64,000 nucleotides of DNA from Rhizobium sp. BK602 (GTDB taxonomy: Bacteria > Pseudomonadota > Alphaproteobacteria > Rhizobiales > Rhizobiaceae), in NCBI RefSeq assembly GCF_014195095.1, contig NZ_JACIBC010000001.1, forward strand, positions 248,001-312,000. The letters are read 5' to 3'. The notes below the pieces were generated by a model, which saw only the letters and a list, made by a program, of their open reading frames with translations, made no database searches and was not told the origin of the DNA. A program made the translations under genes and the position numbers. Below are positions 1 to 7,012 of this stretch, in pieces. Numbering within the stretch: position 1 is the stretch's first letter; each line of letters starts with the position of its first letter.

Positions 1-187
1 TCTGTTCGGTTCATCCTCCGGGCAGGAGATCATTCCGCGCCAGGCGTTGTCTGAAGCACTGGTGAACATGCTCATCGAAGATGGGTCGCTGCCGGGTCTG
101 GAGGCGGCAATCCAGGCGCTGGATGCAGAAACTACGGAGACGGCCCCCGAAGTGGCTTCTACACCCGAACCATCCGTCTCGTCGTAG
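1..187 (+). CDS. Phage portal-like protein, C-terminal end only (partial)
   Basis: An open frame enters from the left edge (first full codon at base 2) and stops with TAG at 185-187, giving 61 visible residues. The tail is acidic and Ser/Thr/Pro-rich, ending EPSVSS. No domain can be recognised in this fragment alone. The next genes are a DUF2213 protease, a Gp24-type cement protein and a DUF2184 capsid protein; in this head module the preceding gene is usually a DUF1073-type portal, so the portal call is inference from gene order. The start and main body lie outside the window. Confidence 0.5.
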   Translation, partial: LFGSSSGQEIIPRQALSEALVNMLIEDGSLPGLEAAIQALDAETTETAPEVASTPEPSVSS

Positions 188-238
188 GGCACCAAGACAG
201 TCTCAACCAAAGTCGATTTCGACCAGGGATATTTCATC

Positions 239-1375
239 ATGAACTTCACAGACATTGTCACCGTCGCGGGAACGCGGCGGACCGGCGACGGCTATCTTGT
301 CGCCGATGCCCGGATCGCCCGAACGGGCATCCAGAACTATCTCGGCGCCGAGATCGGCAGGGCGGAGATGCCGACCGTGCGGGTCTATCGTCCCGGTGCG
401 GAGGTCTTCTCTGAGGATACCTTGAGGAGTGTCGCTCACCGGCCGGTGACAAACGAGCATCCGCCGGAAATGGTCACATCGGAAAACTGGAAGAAATATT
501 CCGTCGGCCAGACCGGCGACGAGATCGCCGGCGAGGGCATCTTCATCCGTGTGCCGCTGATGGTCAGCGACGAGGCGGCCATTCAGGACATCGAGAGCGG
601 CAAGCAGGAGCTGTCCGCCGGCTATGTCTGCGATCTCGATTTCACGGCCGGCGTAACGCCTGCGGGCGAGGCCTACGACGCCATCCAGAAGAACATTCGC
701 ATCAATCATATCGCCATCGTGCGCCGTGGCCGTGCGGGATCGAAAGTCTGCATCGGCGATGTGGCAGCACCGTGGGGCTGCGCTCCTCTCGCAGCCCCAC
801 GTTCCAATTCCGATTACCACGAGAACAAGGAAGGGATGATGCCCACAAAGACAATTGCGGTTGACGGCATCGGGGGCGAAGCCAGCGATCAGGTCTCGGA
901 GCTTGTCGCGGCCCTGCAGAGACAGCTCGCGGATGCCAAGGCCCAGATCGTGGCGGCCGATGCCGCCTATCAAAAGGCAATCGCCGTCCGCGATGCCGAA
1001 CTGGATGCCGTCAAGGCGAGCCTCGTGGGTGATGCCGAGATCGATCGCCGGGCCGAGATGCGCGCCGAGCTTATCGGGCTCGCCAGGGCAATCGTCGGCG
1101 ATATGAAGACCACGGGCCTATCGGATGCGGCGATCCGCAAGGCGGTCGTCATCGCCAAGATCGGGGAAGGCGCTGTCGAAGGCAGATCCGAAGCCTACAT
1201 CGACGCGCGCTTTGACATGCTGGCCGAAGCCGTCCGCGAACCTCCGGATCTTTTCGCCGCCGCTGTCAAGGACGGCATCACCACGCCGCAGGCGTCGATG
1301 TCGGCGGCTTTCAGCGCCTATGCCGCCATGGTGCGCGACCTGCAGTCCGCGCATCTGCCTGCCAATCCCGTTTAA
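239..1375 (+). CDS. DUF2213 phage head-maturation protease with C-terminal scaffold-like region
   Basis: The 378-residue product resembles DUF2213 proteins, which are prohead protease-like. The N-terminal ~180 residues carry the expected features: a VTNEHP segment near residue 72, likely holding the catalytic His, and an ELSAGY segment near residue 126, likely holding the nucleophile Ser. From residue ~200 the protein changes character to Ala/Glu/Lys/Arg-rich helix (heptad-like stretches around 215-270), as expected of a scaffold. It lies between the portal end and the cement/capsid genes, where a protease-scaffold belongs. A 12-bp perfect hairpin and an in-frame Met-Met with a good ribosome-binding site fall at the domain border, suggesting separate production of the scaffold. 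ATG 239 is the first start after the portal stop; catalytic assignments are by analogy. Confidence 0.8.
   Translation: MNFTDIVTVAGTRRTGDGYLVADARIARTGIQNYLGAEIGRAEMPTVRVYRPGAEVFSEDTLRSVAHRPVTNEHPPEMVTSENWKKYSVGQTGDEIAGEGIFIRVPLMVSDEAAIQDIESGKQELSAGYVCDLDFTAGVTPAGEAYDAIQKNIRINHIAIVRRGRAGSKVCIGDVAAPWGCAPLAAPRSNSDYHENKEGMMPTKTIAVDGIGGEASDQVSELVAALQRQLADAKAQIVAADAAYQKAIAVRDAELDAVKASLVGDAEIDRRAEMRAELIGLARAIVGDMKTTGLSDAAIRKAVVIAKIGEGAVEGRSEAYIDARFDMLAEAVREPPDLFAAAVKDGITTPQASMSAAFSAYAAMVRDLQSAHLPANPV
771..801 (+). promoter_or_regulatory. Perfect 12-bp hairpin inside the protease/scaffold gene
   Basis: CGTGGGGCTGCG at 771-782 is the exact reverse complement of 790-801, leaving a 7-base loop (783-789). 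The stem is very GC-rich and lies within coding sequence, in the linker between the protease half and scaffold half of the DUF2213 protein. It ends 35 bases before an in-frame ATG with a Shine-Dalgarno-like sequence. No T-run follows, so it does not look like an intrinsic terminator. A role in ribosome pausing, mRNA processing or re-initiation is inference. Confidence 0.6.
839..1375 (+). CDS. Possible nested scaffold protein (in-frame internal start of the DUF2213 gene)
   Basis: Within the DUF2213 frame, codons 200 and 201 are both ATG (836 and 839) and are preceded by AAGGAAGGG at 827-835, a good Shine-Dalgarno sequence for the second ATG. Starting there gives a 178-residue protein consisting only of the Ala/Glu/Lys-rich helical half, starting MPTKTIAVDG. 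Protease genes with a nested, in-frame scaffold are known in phages (lambda C/Nu3 type). The hairpin at 771-801 sits just upstream. Whether it is actually made is not shown by sequence. Confidence 0.4.
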   Translation: MPTKTIAVDGIGGEASDQVSELVAALQRQLADAKAQIVAADAAYQKAIAVRDAELDAVKASLVGDAEIDRRAEMRAELIGLARAIVGDMKTTGLSDAAIRKAVVIAKIGEGAVEGRSEAYIDARFDMLAEAVREPPDLFAAAVKDGITTPQASMSAAFSAYAAMVRDLQSAHLPANPV

Positions 1376-1402
1376 CCAGGTCAACGAAAAGGAGACGCTT
1401 CA

Positions 1403-1873
1403 ATGGCGACTTATCAGACCACCTATGGAAACGCTCCTCAGAAGGGCCTGCACGGGCAGATCGCTTCCGAGGAAAAATCCAACAAGATCAGCCGCACGGT
1501 GGAAAGTGCCGCCGGCATCAAGTTCGGCCAGCCGGTCCAGCGCGGTCTCGCCGATCATGGCGTGGCACCCTATGCCGCCGGCGGCAAGTTTCTCGGCATC
1601 GCCGTGCTGACGCCGACGGTGCTGCCCGGCGCGACGCAGGTGGACGGCTATGCGCAGTTCGTCACCGGCGCCTTCCTGACCTCCGGCCAGATGTATGTAC
1701 GGGCGGGCAGCGCGGTCGCTGACGGCGACGCCGTCTACTACAACCCGACCACCAACGCCTACGTCAACGCCGCCGGCACCGGCATCGTCGGTCCCATTCC
1801 CGATTGTTTCTTCGACACGAGCGGCGGCAACGGCGACATCGTCGAAATCTCGCTCAAGCACAGGAGCGCCTAA
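1403..1873 (+). CDS. Structural cement protein, Gp24 family
   Basis: This 156-residue protein matches the small capsid cement/decoration family (Gp24-like) that sits between protease and capsid genes in this type of head module. Visible features are the N-terminal MATYQTTYGNAP segment, a central stretch of beta-strand-like residues with GAVYY/GDAVYYNPTT-type motifs, and a C-terminal DIVEISLKH strand. Such proteins bind the outside of the capsid lattice at symmetry axes. The gene is preceded by AAAAGGAGACG, a strong ribosome-binding site, and ends 3 bases before the major capsid gene, so the two are probably co-translated in large amounts. Confidence 0.8.
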   Translation: MATYQTTYGNAPQKGLHGQIASEEKSNKISRTVESAAGIKFGQPVQRGLADHGVAPYAAGGKFLGIAVLTPTVLPGATQVDGYAQFVTGAFLTSGQMYVRAGSAVADGDAVYYNPTTNAYVNAAGTGIVGPIPDCFFDTSGGNGDIVEISLKHRSA

Positions 1874-1876
1874 TCC

Positions 1877-2848
1877 ATGAACCAGTTCGTTCGACAGCAT
1901 TTCGCCGATGCCCAGGCGGCCTATTCCTTCGTCATCGCGCAGGGCCGCAATATCGAGACGCGCATCTACCAGCGCCGCTATCCGACCTTCAACTATGGCC
2001 TCCATGTGCCTGTTGTCACCGAGGGCAATGAATGGGCCGCCGGCACGACTTTCTTTACCGTCGACAGCGCGGGCGAGGCGAAGTTCCTTTCCGGCGCCGG
2101 TACGGACATGCCGTTCAACCAGTCGACCCGCGACAGCGCCAGCCATGATTTCGCGATGGTCGGCTCGGGTTGGGAGTGGAATCTGGAGGAGGTCAACCAG
2201 GCCGCGCTCTACAATCTCGATCTCAATGCCTCCAACGCTATTTTCGCCGCCGATAAGATCGAGCGCCTGCTGAATTCCGTCGCCATGGTCGGTTCTACGG
2301 AAAAGGGCTGGACCGGTTTCGTCAACGATCCGAACGTGTCGCGTGTCGATGTTGCCGCTGATGGCGCCGGCTCCTCGACGTTCTGGTCGGCCAAAACAGC
2401 CGATCAGATCCTGCGGGATGTCAACGATCTTATCGGCGGCGTGCGTGAGAGCACCGGCGAAGTCGAGTGGATCGACAGCCTGCGCCTGCCGCCGGAAGCC
2501 TTCCGCCTGATCGCCACCAAGCGTCTTGCCGATGGCGACGGCTACATCACCGTGCTGGAATTCCTGCGGCGCGGCAATGTCTACACGGCCGAGACCGGCC
2601 AGCCGCTGGACATCCAGCCGCTGCGCGAGCTTGCGACAGCTTCGCAGGATGGCGGTGGCCGCATGGTGGTCTATCGCCGCGATCCGGAAGTGCTGCGCTT
2701 CCATCTGCCGATGCCGCGCCGGGTGCTGCAGCCGCGCCAGAAGTCGATCATGAGCTTCGAGACCGGCATCATCGCCCGCACCGGCGGCACGGAAGTGCGC
2801 CTGCCGGCGGCCATGGCCTATGGCGACGAGATCACTGCCGCGGCGTGA
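1877..2848 (+). CDS. Major capsid protein (DUF2184 family)
   Basis: The 323-residue product fits the DUF2184 family of phage major capsid proteins. It has an N-terminal arm (residues 1-60), a middle region with GSGWEWNLEEVNQA near residue 97, and a C-terminal region containing LRFHLPMPRR and RQKSIMSFETGI, followed by a short GTEVRLPAAM segment typical of the end of this family. Together these form the HK97-like shell lattice. The length is normal for the family. The gene is tightly linked to the cement gene and followed by a 10-bp hairpin, consistent with a separately abundant transcript segment. Confidence 0.85.
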   Translation: MNQFVRQHFADAQAAYSFVIAQGRNIETRIYQRRYPTFNYGLHVPVVTEGNEWAAGTTFFTVDSAGEAKFLSGAGTDMPFNQSTRDSASHDFAMVGSGWEWNLEEVNQAALYNLDLNASNAIFAADKIERLLNSVAMVGSTEKGWTGFVNDPNVSRVDVAADGAGSSTFWSAKTADQILRDVNDLIGGVRESTGEVEWIDSLRLPPEAFRLIATKRLADGDGYITVLEFLRRGNVYTAETGQPLDIQPLRELATASQDGGGRMVVYRRDPEVLRFHLPMPRRVLQPRQKSIMSFETGIIARTGGTEVRLPAAMAYGDEITAAA

Positions 2849-2858
2849 CGATCGTCTT

Positions 2859-2884
2859 CCTCCCTCCGTTCCGGCGGAGGGAGG
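2859..2884 (+). terminator. Hairpin after the capsid gene (weak terminator or mRNA stabiliser)
   Basis: CCTCCCTCCG at 2859-2868 pairs perfectly with 2875-2884 across a 6-base loop. It lies 11 bases after the capsid stop and before the next neck gene. Only a short C/T-rich stretch follows (CCCCTTTT at 2891-2898), so complete termination is unlikely. A leaky terminator or a 3' stabiliser that raises capsid mRNA over downstream genes is the more likely role (inference). Confidence 0.5.
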
Positions 2885-2918
2885 AGCATCCCCTTTTCGC
2901 TGATCGACGGGAACTCTC

Positions 2919-3416
2919 ATGTCCGCAGCTTTCTACGGCACGCTCGATGCCGCCGACATCTATTTTGCCGATCGGGGCAATGCCGCCTGGGCCGCGGCCG
3001 GCGATGATGACCGCCAGGCGGCGCTGGTGCGCGGATCGCAGGCTCTCGACGGCCTTTACGAGCCGCGCTTTCCCGGTCTTCGCGCCGGCGGATACGATCA
3101 GGCGCTGTCCTGGCCGCGCAAGGCAGCCGTCACGGCCAATGGCGAGGCGATCCCCGATGATATCGTGCCGCTGCCGGTGACCTATGCCGCCTATGAGGCG
3201 GCGGCCGTCGAGCTTGCCGAGCCGGGCAGCCTGACGCCAGTGATCGTTGCCGCCCGGACCGTCAAGCGCGAGCAGGTCGGGCCGCTGGAGATGGAATATG
3301 CGGTTGCCGGCTCGGGTGCCGACATGATTGCGGCCGCACGGCCGGTGCTGACCGTGCTGGACGGCCTTCTCTATCCCTTCCTGCGTCCGGTCCTGCCGGG
3401 CATTCTGGTGGTGTGA
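2919..3416 (+). CDS. Phage neck / head-tail connector (family often labelled DnaT-like)
   Basis: This 165-residue protein resembles the phage family labelled 'DnaT-like ssDNA-binding protein' in databases, which in practice sits in the head-completion module. Features include an N-terminal helix-rich region with ALVRGSQALDGLYEPRFPG near residues 35-55 and a conserved WPR motif (residue ~66), followed by VKREQVGPLEMEY near residue 115. The position directly after the capsid gene and before a tail-terminator gene points to the connector ring that adapts portal to tail. Its stop overlaps the next start (TGATG at 3414-3418). Connector function is inferred from position. Confidence 0.65.
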   Translation: MSAAFYGTLDAADIYFADRGNAAWAAAGDDDRQAALVRGSQALDGLYEPRFPGLRAGGYDQALSWPRKAAVTANGEAIPDDIVPLPVTYAAYEAAAVELAEPGSLTPVIVAARTVKREQVGPLEMEYAVAGSGADMIAAARPVLTVLDGLLYPFLRPVLPGILVV

Positions 3417-3772
3417 TGGCAGCTTTCGACTATGACAGAACGCGGATGACGGCCGAGCGGCTGATCGCGACATTCGGCCAGAAGGGCAGCCTGCGGCGCA
3501 TCGTCAATGCCGGCCCCGACTACGATCCGGTTCAGACGAGCGAGGCGTTTGCCTGTTCGCTCGTCGATCTCGATCATAACGAGGCGCATGTCGCCGATGC
3601 GCTCATCCAGCGTGGGGATCGCATGGTCTATCTCTCGACCGAGGGACTATCGATCACGCCAACGCTGGCCGACCGGCTTGTGATCGGCGACATCGAGCAT
3701 GCGATTGTCGATATCCGGCCGCTATCGCCGGGCGGGACGATCGTGTTTTGGCAGTTGCAGGTGCGGCGATGA
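3416..3772 (+). CDS. Phage head-tail joining protein
   Basis: The product is 118 residues from the ATG at 3416, which overlaps the previous stop as TGATG. A GTG one codon earlier is possible but less likely. The sequence is beta-strand rich with a DRMVYLSTEGL segment and a C-terminal GGTIVFWQLQVRR strand, like small stopper/joining proteins that close the head after packaging. The stop overlaps the next small gene (ATGA at 3769-3772), so translation is coupled. Identification rests on size, character and place between a connector and a gp10-like gene. Confidence 0.6.
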   Translation: MAAFDYDRTRMTAERLIATFGQKGSLRRIVNAGPDYDPVQTSEAFACSLVDLDHNEAHVADALIQRGDRMVYLSTEGLSITPTLADRLVIGDIEHAIVDIRPLSPGGTIVFWQLQVRR

Positions 3773-3993
3773 CGGCGCTGGCGCGCTTCAGGGCGGTCCT
3801 GACGCTCTGGTTGCTGGTTCGCTCGATCCTGCTGCTCAACCGGCTTTCGGCAAGGAGAGATGGCGTGGCGCATGCCGCGCGCCGCAGCCCGAAATCGACG
3901 ATCCGCGCCCGCTATGGCGGCCGAACCTTCCTGAATTTCGAACCGCGTGCGTCCCCGACGGAAGACCCTCGGCGGTCGCGCGGCATTCCATAG
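3769..3993 (+). CDS. Small phage protein, unknown function
   Basis: Starting from the ATG at 3769, which overlaps the preceding stop as ATGA, this frame encodes 74 residues. The first ~30 are hydrophobic with Arg (LTLWLLVRSILLLNRL), and the rest is strongly basic and Arg/Pro/Ser-rich, ending RRSRGIP. It ends 12 bases before the gp10-like gene. The coupled start supports expression; no family is recognised. It could be a small membrane-associated morphogenesis factor, or only a translational bridge to the next gene. Confidence 0.45.
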   Translation: MTALARFRAVLTLWLLVRSILLLNRLSARRDGVAHAARRSPKSTIRARYGGRTFLNFEPRASPTEDPRRSRGIP

Positions 3994-4004
3994 GGGCATT
4001 CGAC

Positions 4005-4391
4005 ATGGCGTCTTCCAATTTCTCCGCCGAGATCGCCGCCTGGGCCGAGCGGACCAAGAAGCGCATGGAGGAGGTGGTGAACCTCTCCGCGCAGCGGCTG
4101 GCCGAGGCGATCGTCGAGGCAACGCCGGCTTCCGGCGAGCTTGCCAACTCCTTCCAGATCTCCGCCTCGCCGCTGCAAAGCGGGGACGCCGGGCGATCTG
4201 ATGGTCAGCCGGTCAATCTGGCCGGCCTCGGCGTGCCGCTGGGCGGCATGATCTACATGGGCTTTACCGCGCCTGAGGCTGCCGAAGTCGAGTATGGCAA
4301 GGATGGCCGGGCGGGGCAGGGCATGGTGCGGCTCGCCGCGCAGCAATGGCCCGATATCGTCGAGCGCGCCGTGCGCGACACGACGGCCTGA
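4005..4391 (+). CDS. HK97 gp10-like phage neck/tail-completion protein
   Basis: Starting at ATG 4005 the product is 128 residues. An open frame continues upstream to 3699, but that would overlap two genes and lacks a start signal. The N-terminal half is helical (EIAAWAERTKKRMEEVV, then AQRLAEAIVEATPASG), and the C-terminal half holds the GFTAPEAAEVEYGKDG segment followed by RLAAQQWPDIVERAVRD. That arrangement is typical of the gp10/minor tail protein family: a helix, then TP..SG, then Y..AP.VEYG. It acts at the head-tail joint. The next gene is a tail terminator, consistent with the order. Confidence 0.7.
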   Translation: MASSNFSAEIAAWAERTKKRMEEVVNLSAQRLAEAIVEATPASGELANSFQISASPLQSGDAGRSDGQPVNLAGLGVPLGGMIYMGFTAPEAAEVEYGKDGRAGQGMVRLAAQQWPDIVERAVRDTTA

Positions 4392-4427
4392 TCCTTCGAA
4401 ATCTCAACAGTCTAGACAAGGTGACGC

Positions 4428-4859
4428 ATGGCGACGGCAACGGACGCTCTCATTCTGGCTGCGCTGCTGGATCATCTGGCCGCGCTCGAATTCCAGCCGG
4501 TATTGCCGGTGGCGCAGCCGGGGATTGCCTTTCCGCCGGCGGGGCAAGAAAAGCCGGATCATTATCTGGCTGTCAGCTTCCTGCCCAATCGGACGCGACA
4601 GGTGACGCTCGGCGACGATCCGCAGCAGAAGCGCGGGCTCCTGCAGGTTTCCGTCTATTGGAAGGCCGGCGGCGGGCTGATCAAGCCGCTCGATGCCGCC
4701 GGCCTGGTGATCGACCATTTCAACAACAAGACGCTGTTTGCCTCTGGCGTGAAGATCACGATCAGCGGCGAGCCGTGGGCCGCAGGCCCGATCCAAGAGG
4801 ATGACCGCGTGCAGATACCGGTCACCATTCCCTACACCGCCTTTGAACCGGAGACATGA
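4428..4859 (+). CDS. Phage tail terminator-like protein (DUF4128 type)
   Basis: The 143-residue product fits the tail terminator-like family that caps the growing tail tube. It has an N-terminal helix (ALILAALLDHLAAL), then a PVLPVAQPGIAFPP segment, and a C-terminal half with LLQVSVYWKAGGG and DRVQIPVTIPYTAFEPET strands. These family hallmarks are a helix followed by a beta-sheet with a Y/F-rich last strand. It is placed directly before the tail tube gene, with 3 bases between, as expected. The start ATG 4428 follows AAGGTGACGC, an acceptable ribosome-binding site. Confidence 0.75.
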   Translation: MATATDALILAALLDHLAALEFQPVLPVAQPGIAFPPAGQEKPDHYLAVSFLPNRTRQVTLGDDPQQKRGLLQVSVYWKAGGGLIKPLDAAGLVIDHFNNKTLFASGVKITISGEPWAAGPIQEDDRVQIPVTIPYTAFEPET

Positions 4860-4862
4860 TCC

Positions 4863-5348
4863 ATGGCGAATAAAAGCACGAAAAAGGGCTCCAAGGTCTA
4901 CGTATGCGAGACCGCCCAGAATAGCGACCTGACGGCCAGCGCCTATGCCGCGCTGACCTGGGTGCAGGTCGGCAAGGTCGGCAATATCGGCGATTTTGGC
5001 TCCGATTCCACCATCAACAACTACAACACGCTCGACGAGCCGGTGCAGCAGAAGCAGAAGGGCGTCTCCAATGCCGGCGACCCGGAGCTTGAAGTCGCCT
5101 CCATCGCCGACGATCCCGGCCAGGACATCCTGCGCGTCTTCGGCGATCCCCTGAACATCAACAACATGGCGATCAAGGTCGAGCGCAACGACGCGCCGCA
5201 GGGCAAGACCAACACGATCTTCTATTCGCGCGGCGTCGTTTCCGGCCCGCTCTATCCCGGCGGCGGCTCCGACGATTTCGATCTGGAGAAGTTCAAGATC
5301 GGCCTCAACCAGCTGCCGATCCGCATCGATCCCGTCACCACGCCGTAA
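4863..5348 (+). CDS. Phage major tail tube protein
   Basis: This 161-residue protein occupies the tail-tube slot between the terminator and chaperone genes. It begins KGSKVYVCETAQN, has a GKVGNIGDFGSDSTINNYNTLDE segment around residues 38-60, a central DPELEVASIADDPGQDIL stretch, and ends with strands including TIFYSRGVVSGP. These are like the beta-sandwich subunits that stack as hexamers to form a non-contractile tail tube. No sheath gene follows, which points to a siphovirus-type tail. A ~80-base gap before the chaperone gene holds no clear terminator. Confidence 0.75.
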   Translation: MANKSTKKGSKVYVCETAQNSDLTASAYAALTWVQVGKVGNIGDFGSDSTINNYNTLDEPVQQKQKGVSNAGDPELEVASIADDPGQDILRVFGDPLNINNMAIKVERNDAPQGKTNTIFYSRGVVSGPLYPGGGSDDFDLEKFKIGLNQLPIRIDPVTTP

Positions 5349-5431
5349 GCGCGATCTTTCGGAACCTTGCGCGCGTCGCTCTCCTGCGGCGCGCGGCCAC
5401 TCGAATATGTCCCAACCGATAAGGTGTTTCC

Positions 5432-5833
5432 TTGGATATCTCCAGTCTCGTCAATTCCGAAGATCTCTTCGAGCTGCAGCTCCTGCATCCGGCCACCGAG
5501 GAGCCGCTCGGCATCTCCTTCATGGTCCGCTCGGCCGAGAGCAACGAGGTGAAGAAGATCGTTCGCCAGCATAGCGACCGCTTCCTCGCCAGCCGCAAGA
5601 AGAAGCTGACGACCAGCAAGGTCGAGGCCGAATATCTCGACAAGGCCGCCGCCGCCATCGCTTCCTGGAACTGGGGCGAGCAGCAGTGGAAGGGCGAGCA
5701 GCCGGTGCTCTCCTTCGAGAAGGCTCGCGAAGTCGTCGAGGACGCCGGCTGGATCTACGATCAGGTGGCCGGCGCCTCGGAGGACCGCGCAAATTTTATG
5801 AAGAGCTTGCCGAAGGGCTTTCAGAAGCCGTAA
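5432..5833 (+). CDS. Tail assembly chaperone, short form (G)
   Basis: From a TTG start at 5432 (preceded by AAGG at 5421-5424; no ATG is in frame nearby) the gene encodes 133 residues, beginning MDISSLVNSEDLFELQLLHP. It is mostly helical and charged, with KKIVRQHSDRFLASRKKKLTTSK and an AIASWNWGEQ segment. In siphoviruses the protein between tube and tape measure coats the tape measure during tail assembly and is made in short (G) and frameshifted (GT) forms. The slippery heptamer that makes the long form lies at 5791-5797, close to the G stop. Function follows from position and the frameshift. Confidence 0.75.
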   Translation: MDISSLVNSEDLFELQLLHPATEEPLGISFMVRSAESNEVKKIVRQHSDRFLASRKKKLTTSKVEAEYLDKAAAAIASWNWGEQQWKGEQPVLSFEKAREVVEDAGWIYDQVAGASEDRANFMKSLPKGFQKP

Positions 5834-6162
5834 GGATCGTCGCACGCTACGATTGCGTGCGCGATACTAACGGCGAGACCCGGCGCGAACGCAACGAGGC
5901 CTTCGAGCTTATCAGCCCGGAGGCCGAGGTGCCAGAGGCCGGCCATGCGCTCTGGGACTGGTTCTGGGATCTGCGTTCAGCGCAGGCCCCCGGCTTTTCC
6001 GGTCCGGCGCCGCTTTCCCACCTGGAAATGCTGGCCTGGCTGCACCTGACCGGCAATCTCCTGCGCCGCGAGGACATCGCCGTGCTGAAGGCGATGGACG
6101 GGCGCTATTGCCAGGCGGTGGAGGAGGAGACGGAGGCGATCAGGGCGCGGGAGGCGGGGTAA
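5432..6162 (+). CDS. Tail assembly chaperone, -1 frameshift product (GT)
   Basis: Reading 5432-5797 in the first frame (122 residues) and then continuing from 5797 in the -1 frame to the stop at 6160-6162 (121 residues) gives a 243-residue fusion. The T part contains YEELAEGLSEAVRIVARYDC, a WDWFWDLRSAQAPG motif and HLEMLAWLHLTGNLLRRED, a pattern known in T-type chaperone extensions. No good independent start precedes the T frame, and the two frames overlap exactly at an A AAT TTT heptamer. The gene end is overlapped by a reversed transposase frame, so the last ~15 residues of T may have been altered by an insertion. Confidence 0.75.
5791..5797 (+). promoter_or_regulatory. -1 ribosomal frameshift slippery heptamer (AAATTTT)
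   Basis: In the G frame the codons read A AAT TTT, matching the X XXY YYZ rule. After slipping back one base both tRNAs re-pair on AAA and TTT, and translation continues TAT GAA GAG. The site lies 36 bases before the G stop codon, inside the region where the T frame is open. This is the same arrangement as in lambda-type tail chaperones. Frameshift efficiency cannot be judged from sequence. Confidence 0.75.
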
Positions 6163-6545
6163 GGGGCGCGCACCGGATTGAGGGCGACGTAGCGGAGCGC
6201 TGCTGCCAGATGTTCTTCATCCATGGCGACACAACCGAAGCGGCCCTGCCAGAAATGGCCGGTCCGGCGCAGCCTCGCATGGATGTGGCCGGCATAGGTG
6301 CGATGAACGCGAGATAGTGCGCGGCGAATACCGTCAGCATCCGTCGGAACGAGGATGAGGTGAACATGATTGGGCATCAACACCCAGTCCCAGACTTCTA
6401 CGCCGGCGGCACGACAATGATGGGCCAGGAGATCGCGATAGAGCGCATAGTCATCATCGCAGAAGAAGGTTTGCGCCCGCCCGTTGCCGCGTTGGGTCAC
6501 GTGATGTGGAATATCAGGGATGATGATACGAGCAAGACGGGCCAT
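6105..6545 (-). CDS. REP-associated tyrosine transposase (RAYT/Y1 type), C-terminally truncated
   Basis: This 146-residue protein on the reverse strand has the Y1/IS200-like transposase core: ARIIIPDIPHHVTQRGN at the N-terminus, a HUH metal-binding pair (MPNHVHLI, His60/His62), RRTGHFWQGRF near residue 98, and RYVALNPVRA (Tyr119 likely catalytic). Full-length relatives continue 60-100 residues with a WPWSS-like segment. Here homology ends at NPVRA (residue 126), and the last ~20 residues are just the antisense of the chaperone T gene end. It therefore looks like a remnant joined to the tail gene at about 6165. It heads the reversed cassette to its right. Activity is doubtful because of the truncation. 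Confidence 0.75.
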   Translation of the reverse strand: MARLARIIIPDIPHHVTQRGNGRAQTFFCDDDYALYRDLLAHHCRAAGVEVWDWVLMPNHVHLILVPTDADGIRRALSRVHRTYAGHIHARLRRTGHFWQGRFGCVAMDEEHLAAALRYVALNPVRAPYPASRALIASVSSSTAWQ

Positions 6546-6599
6546 CGATTGCGTTGGTCAGATCTGAAAGCTTATTGAGTGCACTGTCACCGTAATTCC

Positions 6600-6995
6600 T
6601 TATGGATTTTTAGGGTGCGTAAAGTCGATATAGTTCTTTTGTGCGGTCTGCAGGTCGTGGTTTACGGTTGAAATATTCCATACGCATCCCTCGATATCCT
6701 CCTTCCGGCCGGGTTTGTTTTCGCTCTCGATAAACTTTTCAAGTCTGTTGACTCGTTGTGCCGCCATTTCCGGTGACAAGCCGATTTGCTGAAAAGCCTT
6801 CTCGGCATACGTCCGAATTGCGTTGTAATATGTCGTGCCAAGCACATCTCGGCATTGATAAGCAATCACGAAACTCACGTTCACATCATCGATGACTTTA
6901 CCGGTCAGCTGAAGACGCTTGTGCTCGTCGTCGGCTAAAACTTGCGTGAAGATTGTGCACGCGAAGAATGCAGTCAGAAGTAGTTGAGGCTTCAT
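6600..6995 (-). CDS. Exported protein of unknown function, paralogue of 7586-7972
   Basis: The 131-residue product has a clear signal peptide (KPQLLLTAFFACTIFTQVLA, cleavage probably after ALA/VLA near residue 22). The mature part carries AYQCRDVLG near residue 46 and a second Cys in IEGCVW near residue 103. The exported product of 7586-7972 shows the same spacing of AY-x-CR-[DN]-V and a later [EK]xC, with alignable helices between, so the two are paralogues and probably each contain one disulphide. Base composition is AT-richer than neighbouring phage genes. It follows the lipoprotein gene by 17 bases on the same strand. No family is recognised; a lysogenic-conversion role is inference. Confidence 0.6.
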   Translation of the reverse strand: MKPQLLLTAFFACTIFTQVLADDEHKRLQLTGKVIDDVNVSFVIAYQCRDVLGTTYYNAIRTYAEKAFQQIGLSPEMAAQRVNRLEKFIESENKPGRKEDIEGCVWNISTVNHDLQTAQKNYIDFTHPKNP

Positions 6996-7012
6996 TGTCG
7001 CTACCGCTCTTA

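Noticed and set aside
1400..2920. Reverse frame opposite cement and capsid genes
   Set aside because: It spans two real structural genes and their junction; the product has the low-complexity Asp/Arg/His character of antisense frames.
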